From: Gordonia polyisoprenivorans
GTDB lineage: Bacteria > Actinomycetota > Actinomycetes > Mycobacteriales > Mycobacteriaceae
Length of the DNA: 64,000 bases
Direction: 5' to 3'
Assembly: GCF_017654315.1 (NCBI RefSeq)
Contig: NZ_CP072203.1
Location: forward strand, 62,001 to 126,000
Part shown: positions 8,420-17,185 of the stretch, one piece after another
Numbering within the stretch: the stretch's first letter is position 1
How the letters are laid out: each line of letters starts with the position of its first letter
The notes under the pieces: generated by a model
The model's database searches: none
What the model was told of the DNA's origin: nothing
What the model saw: only the letters and a program-made list of their open reading frames with translations
Made by a program: the position numbers and the translations under genes

Positions 8420-8674
8420 CGATGTGCCGAACGCGGGTGTGCCGTTGGCCGGCGCTCACGACTTTGATGCTTTTCAGCTCGGAGTCCGTGGCATCGGGAA
8501 GATTCATCCCGGCCGCGAGCCCGGTACGCAGATAGGTCAAGACCGCCTCATCGAGTTCCTCCCCGGGCACAACCGTCCTTGCCTGTGCCCGGGCGGTATG
8601 AACCCGTGGCGGCCCTCGGATCGGTAGGCCGCCAATGCCTCCAGCAACGGTGCACGTGAATGGTCCATCTGCAT
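8409..8674 (-). pseudogene. Decayed Orn/Lys/Arg decarboxylase (only both ends remain)
   Basis: The leftward frame from the ATG at 8674 gives MQMDHSRAPLLEALAAYRSEG and then HGFIPPGHRQGR, the conserved N-terminus of fold-I Orn/Lys/Arg decarboxylases. About 30 residues in, the frame is lost. Another frame then reads EELDEAVLTYLRTGLAAGMNLPDA, the conserved C-terminus of the same family, and stops at 8409. The roughly 400-residue middle, including the PLP lysine, is missing. A short unrelated tail follows the C-terminal motif. The start still has an upstream GAGAGG, so a truncated peptide could be made. Confidence 0.8.
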
Positions 8675-8692
8675 GTGCCACTACCTCTCTGA

Positions 8693-9523
8693 TCAGGCCG
8701 GAGGCATGCCTCCGGGCGATGCGGTGTCGGCGTCGTGATCGTCGGGATCGGCCAGCTCTTCCCGCAACGACCGCAGGGTCCGCGTGAGCAACCGGGAGAC
8801 ATGCATCTGCGAGATACCCACCCGGGCCGCGATCTCGCTCTGGCTCATTGCGTGAAAGAAGCGCAGCGACAAGATGGTTCGCTCACGCTCGGGCAGCCGG
8901 GCCATCGCCGGGGCCAGGGTGACGTAGTCGTCGACCTGGGCCAGATGCTCGTCGTCGCCACCGATGGTCTCACCCAACGGGCGTCGCTGCGCGTCGGTCT
9001 CGGCGTCCATGGACACCGAGTTGTAGGCCGAGCGCGCCATCAATCCGTCTATGACATCCTCGACGGGCAGATCGAGGTACTCGGCGAGTTCACTGGGCCG
9101 CGGTGAACGTCCGAGCCGTTGCAACAATTCTTCACTCGCCCGGCCGATGCGCAGCGAGTTCTCCTTCGTGCGCCGCGGCACCCGCATGCTCCACGTGCTG
9201 TCCCGGAAGTGCCTGCGGACCTCTCCCATGACGGTCGGTACCGCGAACGAGAGAAAACCCGCTCCTCGATCGGCATCGAAGCGATCCACGGCGTTGACCA
9301 GGCCGATACGCGCCACCTGAACCAGGTCGTCGAAAGCCTCTCCCCGGTCGGCGAAGCGCCGCGCAATGTGGTCGGCCAACGGTAGACACCGCTCGATGAC
9401 CCGATCGCGCAGAACAGCACGCCGGTGCCCGTCCGTCTCGGCCGCCAGATCAGCGAGCATCGGGGCCACGTCGGAGTACTCGTCGTCGCGCCGACGCTCG
9501 TCCGGTCCTCGAGACTCCGACAA
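8693..9523 (-). CDS. sigF: RNA polymerase sigma factor, SigF/SigB family
   Basis: A 276-residue group 3 sigma factor. Region 2 shows LVQVARIGLVNAVDRFDADRG and FLSFAVPTVMGEVRRHFRDS; region 3 includes RVPRRTKE and GRSPRPSELAEYL; region 4 has LPERERTILSLRFFHAMSQSEIAARVGISQMHVSRLL, an H-T-H that reads -35 elements. The family drives stress and stationary-phase genes from GTTT/GGGTA promoters and is held by a UsfX/RsbW-type anti-sigma factor, here encoded at 10184-10591. A matching promoter lies upstream at 9593-9617, so the gene is probably autoregulated. The start is the ATG at 9523. Confidence 0.92.
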   Translation of the reverse strand: MSESRGPDERRRDDEYSDVAPMLADLAAETDGHRRAVLRDRVIERCLPLADHIARRFADRGEAFDDLVQVARIGLVNAVDRFDADRGAGFLSFAVPTVMGEVRRHFRDSTWSMRVPRRTKENSLRIGRASEELLQRLGRSPRPSELAEYLDLPVEDVIDGLMARSAYNSVSMDAETDAQRRPLGETIGGDDEHLAQVDDYVTLAPAMARLPERERTILSLRFFHAMSQSEIAARVGISQMHVSRLLTRTLRSLREELADPDDHDADTASPGGMPPA

Positions 9524-9592
9524 ACAAACCCCTCCGTTGGCACACAGCGTCGCATCGACCAGTGGCCGGGCGATATTGCCTCATCTCGACCG

Positions 9593-9617
9593 TACCCACG
9601 GACGCGTCATGTCAAAC
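9593..9617 (-). promoter_or_regulatory. SigF-type autoregulatory promoter of sigF
   Basis: On the minus strand GTTT (9617-9614), 16 bases, then GGGTA (9597-9593) match the SigF consensus. The predicted start is about 60 bases before the sigF ATG at 9523. Confidence 0.7.
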
Positions 9618-9747
9618 ACCACTTGAAGACCGTCTCGCATACCCGTACGGTTGAATTCAGCGGTTCAGTCAAGCAGCTGCGGACGTCAGAGACTGGATCA
9701 TCCATCTCGTCGTACTCCGGTGTCCTCGAACGAGACGGAGGCTGCAC

Positions 9748-10173
9748 ATGAAACAGCTCGACACCAACCTCACCTATCATCCGGTCAACAGGTCGAAATC
9801 ATCGGCACCACACCGGGATTCACCTGAATCACCAATGCTCTCCGGACGCTCGTTCTGCGTCCAGCAGTTCACCGGCACGATCGATCTGCACACCGTGGCG
9901 GATTTCGTCGCAGCACTCGATCGAATTCTGGGTCAGCGCCCCGAGGGTGTGGTGGTCGACCTCGAGCGTGTGACCTTCCTCAGCGCCTCCGGTCTCGGCG
10001 TACTGGTTCGCTTCGGCGAAGAAGCCGCGCGCCTCGGCTTGCCGGTAGCCGTCGTCGGCGGCATCTCGGTGACCCGACCCCTACGAGCATGCGCCCCGAC
10101 CTCTACCCTCGACATCCACGATTCGTTGGAGAGTGCCGGATGGGCCGTGGTGATCAGCGCCGCCGGACGGTGA
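9748..10173 (+). CDS. STAS-domain anti-sigma factor antagonist
   Basis: A 141-residue RsbV/SpoIIAA-like protein with a 30-residue polar N-terminal extension. The STAS core runs from about residue 35 (FCVQQFTGTIDLHTVADFVAAL) through EGVVVDLERVTFLSASGLGVLV, where the serine in SASG is the position phosphorylated by anti-sigma kinases. In this partner-switch family the unphosphorylated form binds the anti-sigma factor and frees the sigma factor. ACGGAG lies 8-10 bases before the ATG. The gene sits between sigF and the UsfX-like gene, facing the latter tail-to-tail, so it is transcribed apart from both. Confidence 0.88.
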   Translation: MKQLDTNLTYHPVNRSKSSAPHRDSPESPMLSGRSFCVQQFTGTIDLHTVADFVAALDRILGQRPEGVVVDLERVTFLSASGLGVLVRFGEEAARLGLPVAVVGGISVTRPLRACAPTSTLDIHDSLESAGWAVVISAAGR

Positions 10174-10183
10174 CGGGTGCCAT

Positions 10184-10591
10184 TCAGCCCGCGATGCGCG
10201 ACTTGCCGAACACCACGGTGAGATCACGGTGGTCGCGCTGATCAACACTGGCGATGGTTTGTGCATCGCTCAGCGTGGTCACCACCCGCCACCCGAAACC
10301 CGTTGTGTCGATCTCGAACCCGGGAACCACCGAGCCCGCCGCCTCGGCCACCGACCCCTCGGGGCCCACCGAGATGGTGACGCGCAGGCGTCCACCGGGC
10401 ACGGTGGCGGACATGAGCTGCGAGCAGATCTCGTCGATGGCGATCTTGACGTCGGTGACCTCGTCGACCGTCCAGTCGTCGAGATAGAGGGTGCGCTCCA
10501 CCACCGAGCGGATGATCGACAGACGACTGACGTCGGCACTCACCGTGAGTTCCACCGGCTCGTTCGTTGCCCGTAGCAGGTCCATGATCAC
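10184..10591 (-). CDS. usfX: UsfX/RsbW-like anti-sigma factor (HATPase fold)
   Basis: A 135-residue GHKL ATPase-fold protein. VKIAIDEICSQLMSATVPGGRLRV corresponds to the N-box helix, and GFGWRVVTTLSDAQTI to the nucleotide-lid region. The usual Mg-binding Asn of RsbW kinases (TN) is replaced by SQ; as I recall, mycobacterial UsfX also lacks it (VDEVCTRLI), so this is a subfamily trait rather than decay. The likely job is to sequester SigF until released by a STAS antagonist. The GTG at 10591 has GGAGG at 7-base spacing, better than the ATG at 10585. The symbol is by resemblance. Confidence 0.8.
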   Translation of the reverse strand: MIMDLLRATNEPVELTVSADVSRLSIIRSVVERTLYLDDWTVDEVTDVKIAIDEICSQLMSATVPGGRLRVTISVGPEGSVAEAAGSVVPGFEIDTTGFGWRVVTTLSDAQTIASVDQRDHRDLTVVFGKSRIAG

Positions 10592-10758
10592 CGCATGACC
10601 TCCTGTGACACCACTGTCTCCCACGTTCCCTCTCCTCACAGAGTCTGAACTCGTCGTCGTCTGAAGTCATCGTCATCTCTGACCCGGCGCTTACCCCGCA
10701 CTCGGTTGGCCAAAACCTGCAAACCGCGACGGTTCGTCCGACCCGGCTGCAGGCGCCG

Positions 10759-11808
10759 TCATCCGCACCGAGCACGCTGCGCTTGCCGCCGGGTGCGCTC
10801 ACGATATCCGTACGTGGCCCGCAGCACATCGTCATAACTGTCGGCGCTCGACCCGATGGCGCCGGCGAACATTCCCAACGACGTCGCCAGCCAGGCCAGG
10901 CTCAGGTAGTTCCAGGCGTCGACCGGCGCCCCCAGCGTCTGCGTCATGAACCCGGAGTCGATGACGATGACCGCGGCGAGCAGGGTCGCGGTGAACAATC
11001 CCAGATAGAGCACCGCCGCACTGAAGGCGACGGTGACCACGGTGGCGATGTTGTAGAGCCGCGCACGCCGCGCCGTCGTGCGGCGCGGGGTGTCCCACAG
11101 CCGATTGTTGACCACCAGCCAGACGGTCGCGAGAACCAGCGACAGCAGCGAGATGCCCAGCAGCCGCCACACGCTCAGCGCATCGGCCATCGACCAGATC
11201 GAGGTGAAGAACACCCCGAACGAGGCCGCGGCGGCCGCGGCCGCGGTCATGCCGGTGAGCGTGGGGATCAGCCGCCACGGCCGGTTGCCCCGAACCATGC
11301 CCATTGTCAACCGCATTCGGCCGATTCCCCCGCCGTCGAGCAGTCGGTCGGTGCCTGCTGTCGGGTCGGTCGACCAGCGGCGCCCGCCCGGCTGGGGCTC
11401 TCGCCGACCACCGAGTCGGTCGGCGGCGAGGCCGATCGCGTCGATCAGTCGCCTCCGCGGGAACGGGCCGAAGGCAGGCGCGGAGATCACCGCCGACTCG
11501 CGCGCGGCGTCGACCTCGATCGACACCACATCGGTTGTGCGGGTACGACTCTCGGCGAATCTCGGTATCTCGGTGAGGAACACGACCGCTTCGGGGCCGA
11601 GTGTCTCGCCCGAGCGCACGGCCTCCAGGTTGGATTTGGGTTCCAGCTCCAGCGACGATTCGTCGGCCACCGTCAGCCCCGCGTACTCGAATGCGTTGGA
11701 CTCCAGAACGTCGCGGATCTCGTCCTCGGACTTTTCCACGATGGTGGCGGGCAAGCCGGGTTCGGCGATGATGCGTAAACCGGGTGCCTCGTCTGCTGCT
11801 CGTGTCAT
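10759..11808 (-). CDS. Membrane protein of unknown function
   Basis: I do not recognise a named family. The 349-residue product has a soluble N-terminal half (about 150 residues, with ATIVEKSEDEIRDVLESNAFEYAGL and VVSIEVDAARESAVISAPAFGPFPRRR) and then four hydrophobic segments, near residues 185-210, 220-240, 258-285 and 300-325, ending in a basic tail. The start at 11808 is uncertain; 11826 is six codons longer with no better site. A possible SigF-like promoter (GATT-N16-GGGTA, at 11844-11820) would place the transcript start almost at this ATG. It is divergent from the Cys-rich gene at 11932, which has a strong SigF promoter. Confidence 0.6.
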   Translation of the reverse strand: MTRAADEAPGLRIIAEPGLPATIVEKSEDEIRDVLESNAFEYAGLTVADESSLELEPKSNLEAVRSGETLGPEAVVFLTEIPRFAESRTRTTDVVSIEVDAARESAVISAPAFGPFPRRRLIDAIGLAADRLGGRREPQPGGRRWSTDPTAGTDRLLDGGGIGRMRLTMGMVRGNRPWRLIPTLTGMTAAAAAAASFGVFFTSIWSMADALSVWRLLGISLLSLVLATVWLVVNNRLWDTPRRTTARRARLYNIATVVTVAFSAAVLYLGLFTATLLAAVIVIDSGFMTQTLGAPVDAWNYLSLAWLATSLGMFAGAIGSSADSYDDVLRATYGYRERTRRQAQRARCG

Positions 11809-11858
11809 ATGGTCCGGGGTACCCATCGCAAACGCGGGTCAATCGCGGCGTTCTACGG

Positions 11859-11883
11859 GTTTGACCTCGGCGTCCCCGGGTAT
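11859..11883 (+). promoter_or_regulatory. SigF-type promoter of the Cys-rich protein gene
   Basis: GTTT at 11859-11862, 15 bases and GGGTAT at 11878-11883 are a full match to the SigF consensus. The predicted 5' leader is about 40 bases and includes the GAGGAGA site before the ATG at 11932. Confidence 0.7.
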
Positions 11884-11931
11884 CCCCGGATAGCGGGAAG
11901 TCTTCCCCACCATTCAGACGAGGAGACGGCG

Positions 11932-12240
11932 ATGGCCATCTGCGACATGTGCGGCAACGAGCACCCGCGGGCAATGACGATCACGATCGGCGGTGACGCG
12001 CAGTCCGGTGGGATCTTCGACAGCTTCGAGTGTGCGATCGCCGCTCTCGCACCGCACTGCGGACACTGCCGGTGCCGCATCCTCGGGCACGGATTCGAGA
12101 GCGGCAACGACATCTTCTGCTGCGCGCACTGTGCACGCGAGGCCGGCCATCGTGGCCTGGTCGACCACATTGGGGCGGCCGACGGCGGGTCGGGGCGCTG
12201 GCGGGTTTTCGACGACCGTCATGCCGAATCGGTGGACTGA
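11932..12240 (+). CDS. Small cysteine-rich zinc-ribbon-like protein
   Basis: A 102-residue protein with three CxxC knuckles: CDMCGNEH at the N-terminus, CGHCRCRILGHG in the middle and CCAHCARE later, with an aromatic FDSFECAIAALAP between. It belongs to a family widespread in actinobacteria, often labelled hypothetical or metallothionein-like. It probably binds zinc; no function is proven. ACGAGGAGACGGCG precedes the ATG, and a perfect SigF-type promoter lies 50 bases upstream, so induction by stress is likely. The C-terminal 25 residues are polar and probably disordered. Confidence 0.75.
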   Translation: MAICDMCGNEHPRAMTITIGGDAQSGGIFDSFECAIAALAPHCGHCRCRILGHGFESGNDIFCCAHCAREAGHRGLVDHIGAADGGSGRWRVFDDRHAESVD

Positions 12241-12272
12241 CGGGATCGGTGAACTGATCTCGGGGCGCCCCG

Positions 12273-12938
12273 CTAGAGCGTGAACGGGTTGCCGTCGAAG
12301 CGTTCTTGCGTCACGAAGTCCTCGACGGGTTCCCGCCGCAGCCGGGTGAGTTGTTTGACCGGCTTGCCCAGCGGCAGCACCGCCGCCACCGCGTGAGTGT
12401 CGGGGATCGCCAGGAGTACGCGGACGCCGGGTTCCTCGGTGACGGCCATCGTGGTGATCGTGCCGCCGTATCCGCGCGAGCGCGCGGTGGTGAGGATGTT
12501 CCACACCAGCGGATAGATCGAGCCGCCGGGGACCACCCCGATGCGGTCGAGATCCTTGTCCATCGACGCCACGACCTCCAGATTCACCGTCACCACCAGG
12601 AGCACCGGCGCGGCGGCGAGCGGGGCGACGAACTCGTCGACGCCTTCGGTGGCGGCGAGGTCGGCGTCGGTGACCGCGCTGGGATGCACGACATTCCACG
12701 GCATTTCACCCGCGGCGCGCTGGGCCAGGTAGCGGCGGGCACCGGTCTTGCTCTTTTCGGCGATCGCCTGCTTGGTGTCCGGGTCGCGCACCACGATCAC
12801 GTGCGCGCCCTGCCGGTTACCACCGCTGGGCGCGAAGCGTGCGGTGTCGAGGATCTCCCACAGCACCTCGTCGGACACCGGGTCGTCGGTGAACTCGCGT
12901 GCGGCGAAGGTTGTGCGGATGACGTCGTCGAATTCCAT
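12273..12938 (-). CDS. Nitroreductase family protein
   Basis: A 221-residue FMN-dependent nitroreductase-like protein. The opening DVIRTTFAAREFTDDPVSDEVLWEILDTARFAPSGGNRQ is the classic FMN-binding start (R-x-F and APSGGNxQ), and GGSIYPLVWNILTTARSRGYGG is the central dimer/FMN helix. The enzymes reduce nitro, quinone or enone substrates with NAD(P)H; the substrate is unknown. GGAGG at 12947-12951 with 8-base spacing fixes the ATG at 12938. It is downstream of catalase on the same strand but separated by a strong palindrome, so it is probably transcribed on its own. Confidence 0.9.
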   Translation of the reverse strand: MEFDDVIRTTFAAREFTDDPVSDEVLWEILDTARFAPSGGNRQGAHVIVVRDPDTKQAIAEKSKTGARRYLAQRAAGEMPWNVVHPSAVTDADLAATEGVDEFVAPLAAAPVLLVVTVNLEVVASMDKDLDRIGVVPGGSIYPLVWNILTTARSRGYGGTITTMAVTEEPGVRVLLAIPDTHAVAAVLPLGKPVKQLTRLRREPVEDFVTQERFDGNPFTL

Positions 12939-12956
12939 GTCTCGATCCTCCCACCA

Positions 12957-13035
12957 CGAATACGGCCTCCACATGAGCGGGCTCCGACCCCGGAAAATCG
13001 GGGGTCGGAGCCCGCTCACGTGGTATCTGTATTCG
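12957..13035. repeat. Palindromic intergenic element, copy 1
   Basis: The 79-base element is bounded by CGAATAC and GTATTCG and contains perfect 17-bp inner arms (12975-12991 and 13001-13017) around GGAAAATCG. A relative with the same ends and the same CCCCGAAAATCGGGG-type centre lies at 39436-39522. It sits between the catalase stop and the nitroreductase start and probably also terminates catalase transcription. Confidence 0.7.
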
Positions 13036-13044
13036 GCTGCCGAG

Positions 13045-14565
13045 CTAGACCTTCTGCTGCATCGACGACCGCGCCGGATTGCCCTGCTCGTCCTTCTTCG
13101 GGTCGGGCTCGTCGGCCTTCTCGGTGACGCCCTTCTTGATCTTGGCGCCCAGATCGGTGTCGACCCGGCTCCAGTACTCGTAGGCCCGGGCCAGCACGGG
13201 CTCGCTGACACCGTTGAGCAGGTGACCGACGATGTTGTCCACCAAGCGATCCCGGGCGGCATCGTCGAGGACCTCGCGCACCATCGTGCCCGCCTGACCC
13301 CAGTCGTCGTCCTCGGGATGATCGACGTAGGCGCTGCGGATGATGTCGCCGTCGGCGGCCCACTGCGGCTCGGCCTGCCCGGCGAACGTCGCTGCCGGAC
13401 CGCCCTTGGAGTTCGGCGCATACACCGGATCGGTCACCGGATTGATGCGCATCGCACCGTCTTTGGAGTATGTGTGCACCTCGTTGCGCGGGGCGTTGAC
13501 CGGGATCTGCTTGTAGTTGGCGCCCAGACGGTGGCGGTGCGCGTCGGCGTAGGAGAACACCCGGCCCAGCAGCATCCGGTCGGGACTGAATCCGATACCC
13601 GGCACCACGTTGTTCGGCTCGAAGGCGACCTGCTCGATCTGTGCGTGATTGTCGGTGGGGTTGGTGTGCAACGTCATCCGGCCCACCTCCTGCAACGGAT
13701 AGTCGCGGTGCGGCCACACCTTGGTCAGGTCGAACGGATTGAACCGGTACGCCACGGCGTCGTCGTAGGGCATGATCTGCACCTTGAGCGTCCAACTCGG
13801 ATGGTCGCCGCCGGCGATGGACTCGAACAGATCCCGGGTGTGGAAATCGGTGTCCGCCGCGGCCATCTGGTCGCCCTCGTGCTGGGTGAAGAACTCGATG
13901 CCCTGATCACTGATGAAGTGGTACTTGACCCAGGACTTCACACCCTGCGCATTGACCCACAGATAGGTGTGCGAGCTGTAACCGTTCATGTGCCGCCACG
14001 TCTTCGGGATACCCCGGTCACCCATCAGCCAGGTGACCTGATGGGCCGACTCCGGCGAGAGCGTCCAGAAGTCCCACTGCATGTCGTGGTCTCGAAGGTT
14101 GTTGTCGGCGCGGCGTTTCTGCGACCGGATGAAGTGCTGGAACTTCATCGGATCCTTGACGAAGAAGACCGGTGTGTTGTTGCCGACCATGTCGTAGATG
14201 CCCTCGTCGGTATAGAACTTGAGCGCGAAACCCCTTGGGTCACGCCAGGTGTCGGGGCTACCACGCTCCCCGGCCACGGTGGAGAACCGGGCCACCATCT
14301 CGGTTTTCACCCCTGGCTGGAACAACCCGGCGCACGTGTACGCCGAGACGTCCTCGGTGGTCTCGAAGGTGCCGAAGGCGCCGCTGCCCTTGGCGTGTGG
14401 CTGTCGTTCCGGGATGCGTTCCCGGTTGAACTGGGCCATCTGCTCGATCAGATAGTGATCGTGCAGCACGATCGGCCCGCCGGCGCCGACGGTCAACGAA
14501 TGCTCGTCGCTGCCCGCCGGGGCGCCGGAGTCGCGGGTGGTGTAGAAATCGTTGTTCTCGGACAT
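13045..14565 (-). CDS. Monofunctional haem catalase
   Basis: A 506-residue catalase that breaks hydrogen peroxide into water and oxygen. The catalytic His is in [15 protein letters not shown], the distal Asn is in [15 protein letters not shown], the haem-pocket segment is [21 protein letters not shown], and the haem-ligand Tyr is in [15 protein letters not shown]. The length and lack of a C-terminal flavodoxin-like domain put it in the small-subunit clade. GGAGG directly before GCGATATG decides the start at 14565. The C-terminal 25 residues are charged. No peroxide regulator gene (OxyR or FurA) adjoins it. Confidence 0.95.
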   Translation of the reverse strand: MSENNDFYTTRDSGAPAGSDEHSLTVGAGGPIVLHDHYLIEQMAQFNRERIPERQPHAKGSGAFGTFETTEDVSAYTCAGLFQPGVKTEMVARFSTVAGERGSPDTWRDPRGFALKFYTDEGIYDMVGNNTPVFFVKDPMKFQHFIRSQKRRADNNLRDHDMQWDFWTLSPESAHQVTWLMGDRGIPKTWRHMNGYSSHTYLWVNAQGVKSWVKYHFISDQGIEFFTQHEGDQMAAADTDFHTRDLFESIAGGDHPSWTLKVQIMPYDDAVAYRFNPFDLTKVWPHRDYPLQEVGRMTLHTNPTDNHAQIEQVAFEPNNVVPGIGFSPDRMLLGRVFSYADAHRHRLGANYKQIPVNAPRNEVHTYSKDGAMRINPVTDPVYAPNSKGGPAATFAGQAEPQWAADGDIIRSAYVDHPEDDDWGQAGTMVREVLDDAARDRLVDNIVGHLLNGVSEPVLARAYEYWSRVDTDLGAKIKKGVTEKADEPDPKKDEQGNPARSSMQQKV

Positions 14566-14725
14566 ATCGCCTCCAACGGCGTTGAGCCGGATTGATTGTG
14601 TCCATCGCCGACGCCGGGCTGTGGCGCCGGCTCGCATCGCAAAGGCGAGCGCGAGGGTGCCAGGCTTCTCGAGCACCACTGCTTCGAGGGTAGCCGCTCG
14701 CCGGGCGCCGATGTCCAGGTCGGCG

Positions 14726-15463
14726 TCAGAACAGCAGCGGACCGAGCGCCGAGGAGAGCCCCTTCGCCGCGTCGACCAGGGAACGGATCGCGTCGAGCCG
14801 GGTGGAGACGCCGCCGATCATCACCGCGCCGCGGACGTCGCCGTCGACGTCGAGGATCGGCACGGCGACGTGGGCGTGATCGCAGACGAGCTCACCGTCG
14901 TCGATCGCGACATCGGTCCGGCGGATCTGTGCGATCTCATCGCCGAGGCGGGTGAGGTCGATGATGGTTGCCGGGGTGAGTGGTGTCGGTGAGGTGCCGA
15001 CCACCTCCCGCCATTGCGACAGCGACGCGAGCAGGATCTTGCCCGGCGCCGACGCGTGCGGATAGCGCATGAGTTCACCGATACCGGTCAGCGGATGGTC
15101 GGGGTCGGGGTCGAGGACCCGTAGCGTGGTGGGCCGGAAGTAGACCAGGTGCACCGCGAAACGCACCGATGACCGGAACTCGTCGATCAGTTCCCGCGCC
15201 CGCGCGGGCACCGGTGGTGGCAGCACCCCCGACAGCATCGTCGAGAGCCGGGCACCCAGCGCGAAGCCGCGCAGGTCGGCGGTCCGCACCAGGTACTCGT
15301 CGGCGACCAGCCCGTTGAGCAGCCGGTAGGTGCTGGCCTGCGGGAAGCCCAGATGTCGGGCGATCTCGCTGCCGGTGGTGCCCAGCCCCAGGTCGGCGAC
15401 CGCCTCGATGATTTGCAGCGCCCGAGCCACCGAATCGGCACGGTCGGGTCGTCCTATCGCCAC
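14726..15463 (-). CDS. IclR family transcriptional regulator
   Basis: A 245-residue regulator: residues 8-70 form the winged-helix domain ([42 protein letters not shown]), and residues 75-245 the IclR ligand-binding domain, with [15 protein letters not shown] and [20 protein letters not shown]. It probably starts at the GTG at 15463. It lies 34 bases downstream of an APC permease on the same strand and near the divergent ethanolamine genes, so control of amine transport or ethanolamine use is likely (inference). The effector is unknown. Confidence 0.88.
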   Translation of the reverse strand: MAIGRPDRADSVARALQIIEAVADLGLGTTGSEIARHLGFPQASTYRLLNGLVADEYLVRTADLRGFALGARLSTMLSGVLPPPVPARARELIDEFRSSVRFAVHLVYFRPTTLRVLDPDPDHPLTGIGELMRYPHASAPGKILLASLSQWREVVGTSPTPLTPATIIDLTRLGDEIAQIRRTDVAIDDGELVCDHAHVAVPILDVDGDVRGAVMIGGVSTRLDAIRSLVDAAKGLSSALGPLLF

Positions 15464-15497
15464 GGGTGCACCTGCCGCGTCATCGCAGGGTCCCGCG

Positions 15498-16976
15498 TCA
15501 TCGCAGGGTCACCGTGAGGATGTCGTCGCGGCTCGTGGCGTCGAAGACACCGACGCGACCGAATCGGGTTGGTGTGTATCGCGCGATCACGGTCACCGCG
15601 GCGACGACGACGAACATCGAGATCACGTAGATCGCACACAGCACCCGCCCGCTGCCGACGTCGGTGGTGAATCCGGTGACGAGGAGCACCACGATGATCG
15701 TCGCCGTCGCCGCACCCAGCAGGGTGATCGCGCGGCTCGCCTCGCCGATCCGACGCAGCATCGCCGGCGCTGCCAGGCATGCGGTGAGATAGCTGCCCAT
15801 GTAGCCCAGCGCGCTCAGCGTCAAGAAGTCGCGGATGCCGGTCTGCGCGTTGCCGCCGCACCACAGGAAGATCAGCGGACCGGCGACGACGACGCCCATC
15901 GCGCACACCGTCGCGAACGCCGGGGTGTGGAAGCGTCGGTGGGCCCGGCCGAAACCGGCGGGCACGACCTGCTCGCGGCCGAGCGTGAACAGCACCCGGA
16001 CCAGTGCATTCACCGAGGCCAGCGCGCAGGCGAAGAAGGAGGTCGCGATGCCGAGGTCGAGGATCACCGACGCGATGCGGGTGCCTTCGGACAGGAACAG
16101 GGCGGCCAGTGGGGTGGCGCTCTCACGGATGCGCTCGGGCGCGCCGGCCATCGCCACCGACTGCGAAATGACCGCGAGCAGATAGATCACCGCGGCGGCC
16201 GGCGGCGTCCACATCAGGGTGCGGGGAACACTGCGGAAGGGCCGTCGGGCCTCGGCGGAGAGGGTGGTCGCCGATTCGAATCCGACGAAGGCGCTGACCG
16301 CGACGACGATGTTGAGACCCATCGAGCCGGGGTCGATGTGCGAGGTGAAGGCCGCCGAGTATCCGGCACCGCGGTGGGTGATCCCCAACCACAGCATCAG
16401 CCCGACCATGATGACGACGGCGACGATCTCGATGCCGAGGATTGCCGTTGCCGAGACCTTGACCCCGCGCACCATCAATACCGTCATCACCGCCGCAGAC
16501 GCGACGACGATGACACACATCGCGATCACCGACGGCGCGGCGGCCACGCCGAGGCTGACCGCGATATGGCTCAGATACAGCCCGACGGCAAGCAATCCGG
16601 CCATGCTCACCGAGCCGTAGCCGAGGATCGCCGACCACGCCGTCGGTAGCGCCACACGAGGTCCGAACCCCTGAGCCACATAGGAATACAGCCCGCCGAC
16701 CACTGCCAGTCGCTGGGCCATCGGTCGGATGCATGCGGCGACGAGCATGATGACGACGGCGGCCGCGGCGAAGGCGAGCACGCCACCGGAACCACTGATC
16801 GCCGCGATCACGAACAGTGGCGTCACCGCCGACGTACCGGCCGGGGCGATGGCCGCGACCGATTGCGCGAAGACGGGTATGAAGGGGAGTTGACGACGCG
16901 TGAGCCCCCGGACGGGCGACTCGTCGGCGACGAGTGGCGATCCGGTGGCGCGACGACGAGAGATCGACGAGGACAT
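15498..16976 (-). CDS. APC-superfamily amino acid/amine permease
   Basis: A 492-residue integral membrane protein with about 12 hydrophobic segments. It begins after GLTRRQLPFIPVFAQSVAAIAPAGTSAVTPLFV, the first helix of the APC fold, and includes GLNIVVAVSAFVGFESATTLSAEARRP, the helix-6 region that ends with the Glu-Ala pattern of the superfamily. The ATG at 16976 is preceded by GTGGAGGG; an ATG at 17024 would add 16 residues. Its partner is the IclR gene downstream, and it is divergent from the ethanolamine permease. It probably carries an amine or amino acid; the substrate is not assigned. Confidence 0.85.
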   Translation of the reverse strand: MSSSISRRRATGSPLVADESPVRGLTRRQLPFIPVFAQSVAAIAPAGTSAVTPLFVIAAISGSGGVLAFAAAAVVIMLVAACIRPMAQRLAVVGGLYSYVAQGFGPRVALPTAWSAILGYGSVSMAGLLAVGLYLSHIAVSLGVAAAPSVIAMCVIVVASAAVMTVLMVRGVKVSATAILGIEIVAVVIMVGLMLWLGITHRGAGYSAAFTSHIDPGSMGLNIVVAVSAFVGFESATTLSAEARRPFRSVPRTLMWTPPAAAVIYLLAVISQSVAMAGAPERIRESATPLAALFLSEGTRIASVILDLGIATSFFACALASVNALVRVLFTLGREQVVPAGFGRAHRRFHTPAFATVCAMGVVVAGPLIFLWCGGNAQTGIRDFLTLSALGYMGSYLTACLAAPAMLRRIGEASRAITLLGAATATIIVVLLVTGFTTDVGSGRVLCAIYVISMFVVVAAVTVIARYTPTRFGRVGVFDATSRDDILTVTLR

Positions 16977-17185
16977 GGCGCCCTCCACGGTGACCGAGAG
17001 CGCGTTTCCGCGCGTCGTTTTCATGTTTCATCCGTGTTAACCAGTGTGAGAATGTCGGCGTCCGTGATTCTCGGCATGCCTTACATGAGCGCCATTGTGA
17101 CGTGACACACACCTCGTAGCGTCGAGTCTCGTTCCCTTCCCGGCGAGACCGACGCCGATCTCGCCGCCCACCGAAAGAGGCGCCC

